Below, one piece after another: positions 57,385 to 64,000 of a DNA stretch of 64,000 nt (the first letter of the stretch is position 1; each line of letters starts with the position of its first letter). The DNA comes from Marisediminicola antarctica (GTDB lineage: Bacteria; Actinomycetota; Actinomycetes; Actinomycetales; Microbacteriaceae): the NCBI RefSeq assembly GCF_009930795.1, contig NZ_CP017146.1, positions 372,001-436,000 on the forward strand, given 5' to 3'. A program made the translations under genes and the position numbers. The notes below the pieces were generated by a model. That model saw only the letters and a list, made by a program, of their open reading frames with translations. It did not search any database and was not told where the DNA came from.

Positions 57385-57647
57385 GCACCACACCTTCCCG
57401 CCGCGATCGCTTCCGACCATTGGAGCTGCTGGGCTTCTCCGGTGTGGTCGCGCTCTTCGTCGGTCTCATCGTGCTGATGTCCACCCGGCAGGCCAGCCTG
57501 ACCTTCATCTTCGCCGGAATCAGCTTCATCGTCACGCTCATGACCCTCGCGATGCTGTCGCTGACATCGAAGCCGACGGGTGAGGAACGCCTCGACATGA
57601 GCCAGCAGGACCGCGAGCAGGACCGCCAGCAGGACCGCGGGCACTGA
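57381..57647 (+). CDS. Small two-helix membrane protein
   Basis: An 88-residue protein with two transmembrane helices (LLGFSGVVALFVGLIVLMST and the segment up to LAMLSL) and a hydrophilic tail rich in Asp, Gln and Arg (QQDREQDRQQDRG, a short repeat). I do not recognise the family. GTG 57381 overlaps the preceding stop by 4 bp. Likely partner of the DUF308-like protein encoded upstream. Confidence 0.7.
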   Translation: MSTTPSRRDRFRPLELLGFSGVVALFVGLIVLMSTRQASLTFIFAGISFIVTLMTLAMLSLTSKPTGEERLDMSQQDREQDRQQDRGH

Positions 57648-57716
57648 GCCGTCCCCGCAGGATGTGCTGCGGCTGACCGGGCCGCTCGATCGCTCCTGGT
57701 CCGCCTGGTTGGTCGG

Positions 57717-57749
57717 CGGCGCGGCTGGCTCGCACGCCAGCCGCCAACC
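57717..57749. terminator. Hairpin between convergent genes
   Basis: GCGGCTGGC / GCCAGCCGC forms a 9-bp stem with a 6-nt loop, extended by GGTTG/CAACC across a bulge. It has no T tract. It lies just after the purB stop and after the plus-strand membrane gene, so it may serve both directions. Confidence 0.4.
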
Positions 57750-57751
57750 CC

Positions 57752-59134
57752 TCAGCTGTCGAGGAATCCGACCATTTTGCTCGCGAGTCCCGCGTATCCT
57801 GCCGGCGTGAGGGCGGCCAGCCGGTCCTTGGCGCCGTCGCTGATGTCGAGGGCACGCACAAACTCGACCAGTTCGGCCTGACCGACCCGGCGCCCGCGCG
57901 TGAGGTCCTTCAGCAGGGCGTACGGATCGCTGATCGAGCTGGTGCCCGCCGTGATCTCTGCCCGGATGACGGTCTGGATGGCCTCGCCCAGAATCTCCCA
58001 GTTGCCGTCGAGGTCCTCGGCGAGGCGGACCTCGTTGACCGCGATCTCACCGAGGCCACGACGGAGGTTGTCGAGCGCGAGGAGCGAATGCCCGAGGGCG
58101 ACGCCGACGTTGCGCTGTGTCGTCGAGTCGGTCAGGTCGCGCTGGAGTCGCGAGGTCACGAGGGTCGCCGAGAGCGAGTCGAGCAGCGCACTCGACAGCT
58201 CGAGGTTCGCCTCGGCATTCTCAAACCGGATCGGATTGATCTTGTGCGGCATGGTCGACGAGCCGGTGGCCCCGGCCTGCGGGATCTGGGTGAAGTAGCC
58301 GAGCGAGATGTAGGTCCAGATGTCGGTCGCGAGGTTGTGCAGCACCCGGTTGGCGTGGCTGATTGCCGAGTAGAGCTCCGCCTGCCAGTCGTGCGACTCG
58401 ATCTGGGTCGTGAGCGGGTTCCAGACGAGACCGAGCGACTCGACGAACTCGCGCGACAGCTCCGGCCAGTCCTGGCTGGAGTCGGCCGCCACATGCGCCG
58501 CGAACGTCCCGGTCGCGCCGCTGAATTTGCCCAGGTACTCGGTCTGCTCGATCCGCACGACAATTCGCCGCAGGCGGTGCACGAACACGGCGAACTCCTT
58601 GCCGACAGTCGTCGGCGTGGCCGGCTGGCCGTGGGTGTGGGCGAGCATCGGTACAGCGCGGTGCGCGACGGCCCGATCGGTCAGCCCGGCGATCACGGTG
58701 TCGAGCGCCGGCATCCACACCTCCCGCACGGCAGACCCGATCGTGAGCGCATAGGCGAGGTTGTTGATGTCTTCACTGGTGCAGGCGAAGTGGGTGAGCT
58801 CGGCGACATCCGACAGTCCGAGCTTCTCGAGGCGGGCGCGCACGTAGTACTCGACTGCCTTGACGTCGTGCCGGGTCGTGGCCTCGAGGCTGGCCAGCTC
58901 GTCGATATCGGCTTGGCCGAAGTCGTCGACGAGGCTCCGCAGGGAGGCGGCCTGCTCGGCGCTGAGGCGGTGCGCGCCGAACAGCTCACGGTCGGTGAGG
59001 AAGATCAGCCACTCGACCTCGACGAGCACGCGGGCGCGGTTCAGTCCCGCCTCGGAAAGGTGCTCGCCGAGGCCGACCACGGCGGTTCGGTAACGTCCGT
59101 CGAGCGGGCTGAGGGGCTGTTCTGGCAAAGTCAT
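57752..59134 (-). CDS. purB: Adenylosuccinate lyase
   Basis: A 460-residue member of the fumarase/aspartase superfamily. The signature loop is GSSTMPHKINPIRFENAE with the catalytic Ser, and the His motif is AHTHGQPATPTT. It catalyses two steps of purine synthesis (SAICAR to AICAR and adenylosuccinate to AMP). It follows the tyrosine phosphatase gene with a 4-bp overlap, so the two form an operon. Confidence 0.96.
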   Translation of the reverse strand: MTLPEQPLSPLDGRYRTAVVGLGEHLSEAGLNRARVLVEVEWLIFLTDRELFGAHRLSAEQAASLRSLVDDFGQADIDELASLEATTRHDVKAVEYYVRARLEKLGLSDVAELTHFACTSEDINNLAYALTIGSAVREVWMPALDTVIAGLTDRAVAHRAVPMLAHTHGQPATPTTVGKEFAVFVHRLRRIVVRIEQTEYLGKFSGATGTFAAHVAADSSQDWPELSREFVESLGLVWNPLTTQIESHDWQAELYSAISHANRVLHNLATDIWTYISLGYFTQIPQAGATGSSTMPHKINPIRFENAEANLELSSALLDSLSATLVTSRLQRDLTDSTTQRNVGVALGHSLLALDNLRRGLGEIAVNEVRLAEDLDGNWEILGEAIQTVIRAEITAGTSSISDPYALLKDLTRGRRVGQAELVEFVRALDISDGAKDRLAALTPAGYAGLASKMVGFLDS

Positions 59135-59655
59135 GGCGTTTCCAATCGGATTCCCGGCTTGATCTGGTCGAGGAGTGCCGAGCTCGCGCGCTCGATCATG
59201 TTGAGCACGGAGTCGAACATGGCGGCATCCGCGTAATAGGGGTCCGGAACGTCGACCCGCGGGGCCTGGGCTTTGTCGAATCCCAGGAGCATCTGCACCT
59301 TGCCCCGGTCGGACTCACTGCCAGCCCAGGCCTTGAGGATGCGGTCCTGGCTGCGGTCGAAGACGACGACGAGGTCGAGGGAGTCGAACCAGTCGGGGTC
59401 GAACTGCCGGGCGCGGTGGTCTCCGGAGACATAGCCCCGGGCGGTCAGCGCCGTGACGGTACGGTCATCGGCGTTCTCGCCGACATGCCAGTCGCCGGTT
59501 CCCGCGGACATCACCGAGATGGCGCTGTCGTAACCCTGACGGGCGACGAGGTGACGGAACACGACCTCCGCCATGGGTGAGCGGCAGATGTTGCCGGTGC
59601 AGACGAAGCAGATTCTGAAGAGCGCGGACTCGTGGAGGGTCCGGTCGAAGCTCAT
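59131..59655 (-). CDS. Low-molecular-weight protein tyrosine phosphatase
   Basis: A 174-residue LMW-PTP. The P-loop is FVCTGNICRSPMAE (CX5R) near residue 20, and the general-acid segment is VPDPYYAD. It dephosphorylates protein tyrosine and is often involved in envelope polysaccharide control. ATG 59655 (with a close GGAG) is used; GTG 59673 would add six residues. It overlaps purB by 4 bp. Confidence 0.92.
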   Translation of the reverse strand: MSFDRTLHESALFRICFVCTGNICRSPMAEVVFRHLVARQGYDSAISVMSAGTGDWHVGENADDRTVTALTARGYVSGDHRARQFDPDWFDSLDLVVVFDRSQDRILKAWAGSESDRGKVQMLLGFDKAQAPRVDVPDPYYADAAMFDSVLNMIERASSALLDQIKPGIRLETP

Positions 59656-59814
59656 GGCTCCATTGTGGCCCACTTCGCCGGAGGGAACAGATTCTTCCTC
59701 CCCCGCCAGCCTCGGCCGCTTCTCCTCACCGATCTCGTGGCGCGTGGCAGGGCGGGGCCGTGGTGCCGCAGGGTGTCTCGAGAGCCGGTGTCGCCAACGA
59801 AAGCCGAGGAGAAA

Positions 59815-60102
59815 ATGCCGCAGGGGTCCGACTCCGATCCGTGGGCGCTATCGGTGATGATCGCAAGCCGGATGCTCGAGGAGCAGGCGGCGGCCCTCGC
59901 GGTCATGCGCTCTCGAATAGATCGGGCCCGAGCACTCGCGCCGTCGGGAGTCGAGTCGGAGTGGGCAGGTCCGGCCCGCCGGCTCTACGACGCGGGGCTT
60001 GATGAGCTGCACCGCACGATTTCGTCGGCGCAGGCATCCGTGGACGTGGCGCTGGCTGACACCCGCCGGGCGATCGACACACTCGCGGGTCATGTCGGAT
60101 GA
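59815..60102 (+). CDS. WXG100-like small helical protein
   Basis: A 95-residue protein predicted to be two long helices joined near residue 50 by a Trp-Ala-Gly turn (ESEWAGPARRLYDAG). Size, the central WXG motif and lack of a signal peptide match the WXG100/ESAT-6-like family, but no YxxxD/E export tail is obvious and no ESX genes are nearby. ATG 59815 has GAGGAG three to four bases upstream. It overlaps the hydrolase gene by 11 bp, so the two proteins probably work together. Confidence 0.65.
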   Translation: MPQGSDSDPWALSVMIASRMLEEQAAALAVMRSRIDRARALAPSGVESEWAGPARRLYDAGLDELHRTISSAQASVDVALADTRRAIDTLAGHVG

Positions 60103-61516
60103 CCTGGTGGTGGGCGGCGGTGGATCGATCGCGGTGGCGACGGTCACGCTGTTCGCCCAGGCGCAGCGGCTGGAGCGACTCGAGAGAAACCTCGAGGAGT
60201 GCGTGCGCACCCTCGGTGCGATGGATGCCGCAGCGGCGTCCCGACTGCCGGGGACCGCCGACTGTCGGCCGGCGCTCGAGCAGGCGGCGCGAGGAATAGA
60301 CGACGCCCGCGCGCTCCTCGGTCTGGCTGTCGTGCGCACCGGACACCTCGCGGCCGGGCTGCAGCTGAGCGCCAACGTCTACGGTGCCGGGGAGTCGGCG
60401 TTGGCGGCGCTCGGCGAACGGCTCGCGGGAGACTTCGCTGCTGGCCTTGGGTTTCTCGCGGCGCGGTTGGGTCTCGTGCTGGCGCCGGGGCTGCTCGTGG
60501 CCAGCTCGAGGGCGGCGCTCGCCTACGCCGTGGCGAGCACCGTCATCCCGGACGCGACTCGGCGGGGCACCGACGCCGCCGAGCGATGGGGGGTGGGGCA
60601 GCGGGCGATTCTGAGCGATCCGCGGTTCGTGCAGTTCGCCCGCGTCTCGATCGTGAGTGTGGACGAGTTCGCAGCCGGAGCCGCGGGGCTTCCCCTCCCC
60701 GTCGTCCGGATGCTCGGCGACGACGGGATCGGAATTCTTGGCATTGACACCACCGTGGGCGCGGTCGCGGCCGGAGCGTCGGTCGTCGGTGCCCTCCGGG
60801 AGACCCCCATCAGGATTGCCCCGGTTGCCCGTGGCACGTCGACGCGGGCCGATGGCTTCGCCGACCGGGCCGCCCGCGTGCCGAGCGGCCGCGCGCAGGT
60901 TCGCATCGACCAGTACAGCGCACCGGGGCAGCCCGATCGCTTCGAGGTCTACCTCGGCGGCACAGCCGACTTCTCCCCGACGAGCGGAACGGAACCGTGG
61001 GACCTCACCAGCAACATCTCCGCCCTCTCCGGTGAGCCCTCCGGCGCCTACCGGGCGGTGGCCGACGTGTTGAACCACGCGGGCGTCGGGGCGCAGTCGC
61101 CGCTCGTCGTCACCGGCTACTCGCAGGGCGGACTCGTGGCTGCCCAGCTCGCGGCATCGGGGGACTACGACGTGCGGGCCCTGTTCACGCTCGGGGCCCC
61201 GAGCGGGCAGGTCGACGTGCCGCGGGATGTCCCGTGGGTCGCGGTGGAGCACACCGACGATCTCGTTCCGGCGCTCGGCGGCACGTGGGCGAGAGCGGAC
61301 CCCGTGCTCGTCCGGCGGGAGGTATTTTCCGACGGTCCTCCCCCGCCCGAGCTCGCCGTACCCGCGCATGCCGCCGAGCACTATCGCGCGACGGCCAAGT
61401 TCATCGATGCAGCGAACGAGAGGCGTCTGCTGGCAGCCGGCGCCGAGTTCGACGCGGTCGGCCGCGGGGCCGAGCGGGTCGAGACGACCTGGTACCGGGC
61501 GTGGCGCGCGCCGTGA
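60092..61516 (+). CDS. Two-part protein with C-terminal alpha/beta-hydrolase domain
   Basis: A 474-residue protein. Residues 1-250 are Ala/Leu-rich and helical, with several WXG/LXG-like or membrane-compatible stretches and no signal peptide. Residues about 255-474 resemble a lipase/cutinase-like hydrolase: nucleophile elbow TGYSQGG with Ser344, a following LFTLGAPSG, an acidic VEHTDDLVP and a late His in AHAAEHY, giving a plausible Ser-Asp-His triad. ATG 60092 overlaps the WXG-like gene by 11 bp. It may be a secreted lipase or toxin paired with the small helical protein; I know of no named family for the full architecture. Confidence 0.65.
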   Translation: MSDDLVVGGGGSIAVATVTLFAQAQRLERLERNLEECVRTLGAMDAAAASRLPGTADCRPALEQAARGIDDARALLGLAVVRTGHLAAGLQLSANVYGAGESALAALGERLAGDFAAGLGFLAARLGLVLAPGLLVASSRAALAYAVASTVIPDATRRGTDAAERWGVGQRAILSDPRFVQFARVSIVSVDEFAAGAAGLPLPVVRMLGDDGIGILGIDTTVGAVAAGASVVGALRETPIRIAPVARGTSTRADGFADRAARVPSGRAQVRIDQYSAPGQPDRFEVYLGGTADFSPTSGTEPWDLTSNISALSGEPSGAYRAVADVLNHAGVGAQSPLVVTGYSQGGLVAAQLAASGDYDVRALFTLGAPSGQVDVPRDVPWVAVEHTDDLVPALGGTWARADPVLVRREVFSDGPPPPELAVPAHAAEHYRATAKFIDAANERRLLAAGAEFDAVGRGAERVETTWYRAWRAP

Positions 61517-61582
61517 CGGGTGGTGCCCGGCGGGCGCCGGCATCCGTCCCGCAGTTCGCTCTGGGCCGGGCCTTCCGGTAAG

Positions 61583-61601
61583 ATAGGCTTGCCTAACCTA
61601 A
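61583..61601 (+). promoter_or_regulatory. DtxR/IdeR-type iron box
   Basis: ATAGGCTTGCCTAACCTAA matches 15 of 19 positions of the consensus TTAGGTTAGGCTAACCTAA and lies 22 bp before the substrate-binding protein start. It predicts iron-dependent repression of the downstream uptake genes. Confidence 0.8.
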
Positions 61602-61623
61602 GTATCAGAAAAGGACACCCTCA

Positions 61624-62679
61624 ATGCGCACTCTCCGCCGCGGCCTCATTCTCTCCGCGGGCGTCACCGCCCTCGCCCTGACTGTGGCTGGCTGCGCGCC
61701 CGCCAGTGACACCGAACCGGCCGCGCCGAACGATGCGGCGATCGAGAGCGACGGCGAGCTCACCCTCTACGCTGGCCGCGACGAGGCGCTCATCGCACCG
61801 CTCATCGAGCAATTCACCGAAGACACCGGCATCGAGGTCAGCGCCCGCTACGGGTCGAGCCCCGAGCTCAACGCTCTCCTGCTCGAGGAGGGCGACAACT
61901 CGCCCGCCCAGGTATTCCTCTCGCAGGACGCCGGAGCCCTCGGCTCGCTCGCGAACGCCGACCTCGTGAGCAAGATCCCGGCCGAGTTCGCCGACCTCAT
62001 CCCAGCCGGGTTCACGTCGGAGGACGACAGCTGGATCGGCGTCACCGGCCGCGCCCGCGTGATCGCCTACGACACAGAGAAGCTCAGCGAGGACGAGATT
62101 CCCGATGGCGTCGAAGAGCTGACCGACCCCAAGTGGAGCGGCCGGGTTGGCTTCCCGCCCGGAAACGCGAGCTTCCAGTCGTTCGTCACCGCGCTTCGCG
62201 TGCTCGAGGGCGAAGAGGATGCCGAGGCGTGGGTCGAAGGCATCAGCAAGAATTCGCCCGTGCTCACCGAGAAGAACGGCGCGACCCTCGACCTGGTCAA
62301 CAGCGGCCAGCTCGACCTCGCTCTCATCAACCACTACTACTGGTACGAGGATGCGGCCGAGGTCGGAGCCGACGGGATGCGGGCACAGCTCAAGTTCCTG
62401 CCCGGCGACGCCGGCGGCATGGTCAACGTCACGGGCGCGGCGATCCTCGCCGGAGCCGAAGGCGACCCGGACGCACTCGCGTTCATCGAGTACCTCGTCT
62501 CCGAGAAGGCGCAGCAGTTCTTCGTCGAGAACACCTACGAGTACCCGCTGCTCCCGGGCGTTGCCGCACCTGAGGGCCTCCCGGAACTGGAGAGCCTCGT
62601 CAACCCCCAGCTCGACCTCAGCGACCTCGAATCCCTCGAAATCACTCAGGAGCTGCTCGCACAGTACGGTCTTCTTTAA
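61624..62679 (+). CDS. Iron(III) ABC transporter substrate-binding lipoprotein
   Basis: A 351-residue lipoprotein of the FbpA/FutA family. The signal ends with a lipobox (VAGCAPA). The mature protein starts ELTLYAGRDEALIAPLIEQF and has the paired Tyr of HYYWYED, which bind ferric iron in this family. It captures Fe3+ outside the membrane and hands it to the permease encoded 104 bp downstream. ATG 61624 is preceded by AAAAGGA. The DtxR-type box before it indicates induction under iron limitation. Confidence 0.92.
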   Translation: MRTLRRGLILSAGVTALALTVAGCAPASDTEPAAPNDAAIESDGELTLYAGRDEALIAPLIEQFTEDTGIEVSARYGSSPELNALLLEEGDNSPAQVFLSQDAGALGSLANADLVSKIPAEFADLIPAGFTSEDDSWIGVTGRARVIAYDTEKLSEDEIPDGVEELTDPKWSGRVGFPPGNASFQSFVTALRVLEGEEDAEAWVEGISKNSPVLTEKNGATLDLVNSGQLDLALINHYYWYEDAAEVGADGMRAQLKFLPGDAGGMVNVTGAAILAGAEGDPDALAFIEYLVSEKAQQFFVENTYEYPLLPGVAAPEGLPELESLVNPQLDLSDLESLEITQELLAQYGLL

Positions 62680-62783
62680 GGAAGGTCGCGCTGCGCTGTC
62701 ATTGAACCGGCCGCGCAGCACGACCACCCCCGGCACCGACGCGGCCCGCCGCGCCGCGTGCCCCACCCATCAGCAGGAGTCGG

Positions 62784-64000
62784 ATGCAACAGCGAGTCGA
62801 TGAACGGGTCGCCGACCTCGGAGTCGAGTCGATCGCGGCCGCGTCGATCGCGGTCGAGCCGATTCGCGAGACGGTCGGGCGACGGCCGCCACGGATGCTG
62901 CTGCTACTCGCCCTCGTCGCATGCGCCATCGCATCCATTCCGCTCGTCTACCTCCTCGTTCGAGTCGGATCGAGCGGACTCGAGGATGCCGTAACGGTGC
63001 TCGGGCGCCCCCGGGTGCCGCAGCTGCTGCTCAACACCGTGAGCCTCGCGGCAGCGGTCACCGCCACCTGCGTGCTGGTCGGAGTGCCGACCGCGTTCCT
63101 GCTCGCCCGCACCCGGCTGCGTTTGCGGGGGATGTGGACGGTGCTCGCCGCGCTCCCGCTCGCGGTTCCCTCCTACCTGGCCGCCTACGGCTGGCTCGCC
63201 GCGGTGCCGGGAATGCAGGGATTCGGGGCATCCTGGCTCGTGCTGACCCTCGTCTCGACCCCCTACGTGACCCTGCCGGTGATGGCGGCGCTGCGAGCGG
63301 GGACCACGGGACTCGACGACGTCGCCCGCACTCTCGGGCGTAGCGCCTGGCACGCCTTCTGGCTCGGCACGTGGCCGCAGATCCGGCCGGCGACACTCGC
63401 GGGAGCGCTGCTCGTGTGCCTCTACGTGCTCTCGGAGTTCGGTGCAGTCGCGCTCTTGCGCTTCCCCGTGTTGACCACGGCGATCCAGCAGGCGTACGGG
63501 GCGAGCTTCAACCGCAACTACGCGGCGATTCTCGCGACCGTGCTCGTGCTTCTCGCGATGATCATTGTGATCGCGGAGCAGACGGCGCGCGGTCGTGCCC
63601 GCCGCCGGTTCGGGGCCGTGACCGGCGTGGCTCGCCACCGCATCGTCAACCTCGGCCACTGGACCGTACCGTCGATCGCCCTGCTCTCCGTCGTTCCGGC
63701 TCTCGCGGTCGGGCTGCCGGTGGCGGTGCTCTTCGCGCGGCTGTTCGAGGCGGAGACGCTGCGGGCGCTCGATCCTGTCGAGCTTGGCCAGGCGATCCTC
63801 AATACGCTGGCGCTGTCGATCGGCGGCGCCGTGATCGCGGTGATCCTTGCGCTGCCGATCGGTGCGCTGGCAGCCAGGTACCGTGGCCGGCTCGTGCGCC
63901 TGATCGAGTCGCTCGGCTATCTCGCCCTCGGCCTGCCCGGCATCGTGGTGGGACTTTCGCTCGTGTTCTTCTCGCTCTCGGTGATGCCCGCGCTCTACCA
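62784..64000 (+). CDS. Iron(III) ABC transporter permease, partial
   Basis: The first 405 residues of an FbpB-type permease cut by the right edge. Two MetI-like domains of about six helices each are expected. The first has the EAA-type coupling loop (GLDDVARTLGRSAWHAF), and the second begins around residue 310. ATG 62784 has AGGAG four bases upstream. It should form the iron channel with the lipoprotein upstream and an ATPase beyond the window. Confidence 0.9.
   Translation, partial: MQQRVDERVADLGVESIAAASIAVEPIRETVGRRPPRMLLLLALVACAIASIPLVYLLVRVGSSGLEDAVTVLGRPRVPQLLLNTVSLAAAVTATCVLVGVPTAFLLARTRLRLRGMWTVLAALPLAVPSYLAAYGWLAAVPGMQGFGASWLVLTLVSTPYVTLPVMAALRAGTTGLDDVARTLGRSAWHAFWLGTWPQIRPATLAGALLVCLYVLSEFGAVALLRFPVLTTAIQQAYGASFNRNYAAILATVLVLLAMIIVIAEQTARGRARRRFGAVTGVARHRIVNLGHWTVPSIALLSVVPALAVGLPVAVLFARLFEAETLRALDPVELGQAILNTLALSIGGAVIAVILALPIGALAARYRGRLVRLIESLGYLALGLPGIVVGLSLVFFSLSVMPALY

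Noticed and set aside
59903-61543. A long minus-strand frame opposite the hydrolase gene
   Set aside because: Arg/Gly/Pro-rich shadow typical of high-GC DNA; the plus-strand frame has the catalytic motif and a ribosome site.
61621-62766. A minus-strand frame opposite the iron-binding lipoprotein
   Set aside because: The plus-strand frame has signal peptide, lipobox, family motifs and an iron box; the opposite frame has none.

Overview
This 64 kb window is the chromosomal origin region of a high-GC Gram-positive bacterium, most likely a member of the Microbacteriaceae (Actinobacteria). The evidence is the gene order gyrA-gyrB-dciA-recF-dnaN-dnaA-rpmH-rnpA-yidD-yidC-jag-rsmG-parA-parB, the fhaA-fhaB-pstP-rodA-pbpA-pknA-pknB block, a class E sortase, crgA, the DUF3566 gene with tRNA-Ile and tRNA-Ala after gyrA, DUF6049 next to murJ, ino1, and many GTG starts. 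The species cannot be named from the sequence alone.

Layout. 1-4.2 kb: a minus-strand accessory operon (IclR regulator, cytochrome P450, two halves of a PEP-synthase-like phosphotransferase). It resembles the alkylphenol-oxidising cre system of Corynebacterium glutamicum and runs off the left edge. 4.4-6.6 kb: a DUF222/HNH endonuclease followed by about 600 bp of short tandem repeats. 6.6-12.1 kb: a HAD phosphatase, an unrecognised Cys-motif protein, an APC transporter, an Asp-box propeller lipoprotein and a frameshifted oxidoreductase. 12.2-21.2 kb: tRNA-Leu, then the seven-gene Ser/Thr phosphorylation and cell-wall elongation operon. 21.3-26.3 kb: pabA/trpG, a 52-residue membrane protein, sortase, crgA, rhomboid protease, cyclophilin, a small membrane protein, a Nudix hydrolase and two tRNAs. 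26.3-36.3 kb: the minus-strand replication operon ending at dnaA. 36.5-42.1 kb: the plus-strand rpmH to parB run with two parS sites. 42.3-50.0 kb: minus-strand D-Ala-D-Ala ligase-like gene, aminotransferase, trxA, trxB, murJ and DUF6049. 50.1-56.6 kb: pcnA, ino1, rpsF-ssb-rpsR-rplI and dnaB. 56.7-64 kb: small membrane proteins, purB, a tyrosine phosphatase, a WXG-like protein with a GYSQG hydrolase, and an iron ABC uptake system behind a DtxR-type box, cut by the right edge.

How it fits together. The core encodes replication initiation (DnaA, DnaN, DciA, DnaB, SSB, RecF, gyrase), origin segregation (ParA, ParB, parS), and the phosphorylation circuit that controls peptidoglycan synthesis (PknA, PknB, PstP, FHA adaptors, RodA, PbpA, MurJ, CrgA). 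DnaA-box-like sequences lie on both sides of dnaA, between crgA and the rhomboid gene, and upstream of dnaB. The most novel-looking parts are the cre-like operon, the WXG-like/hydrolase pair, the repeat fields, and a window-wide excess of the hexamer GCATCC/GGATGC.
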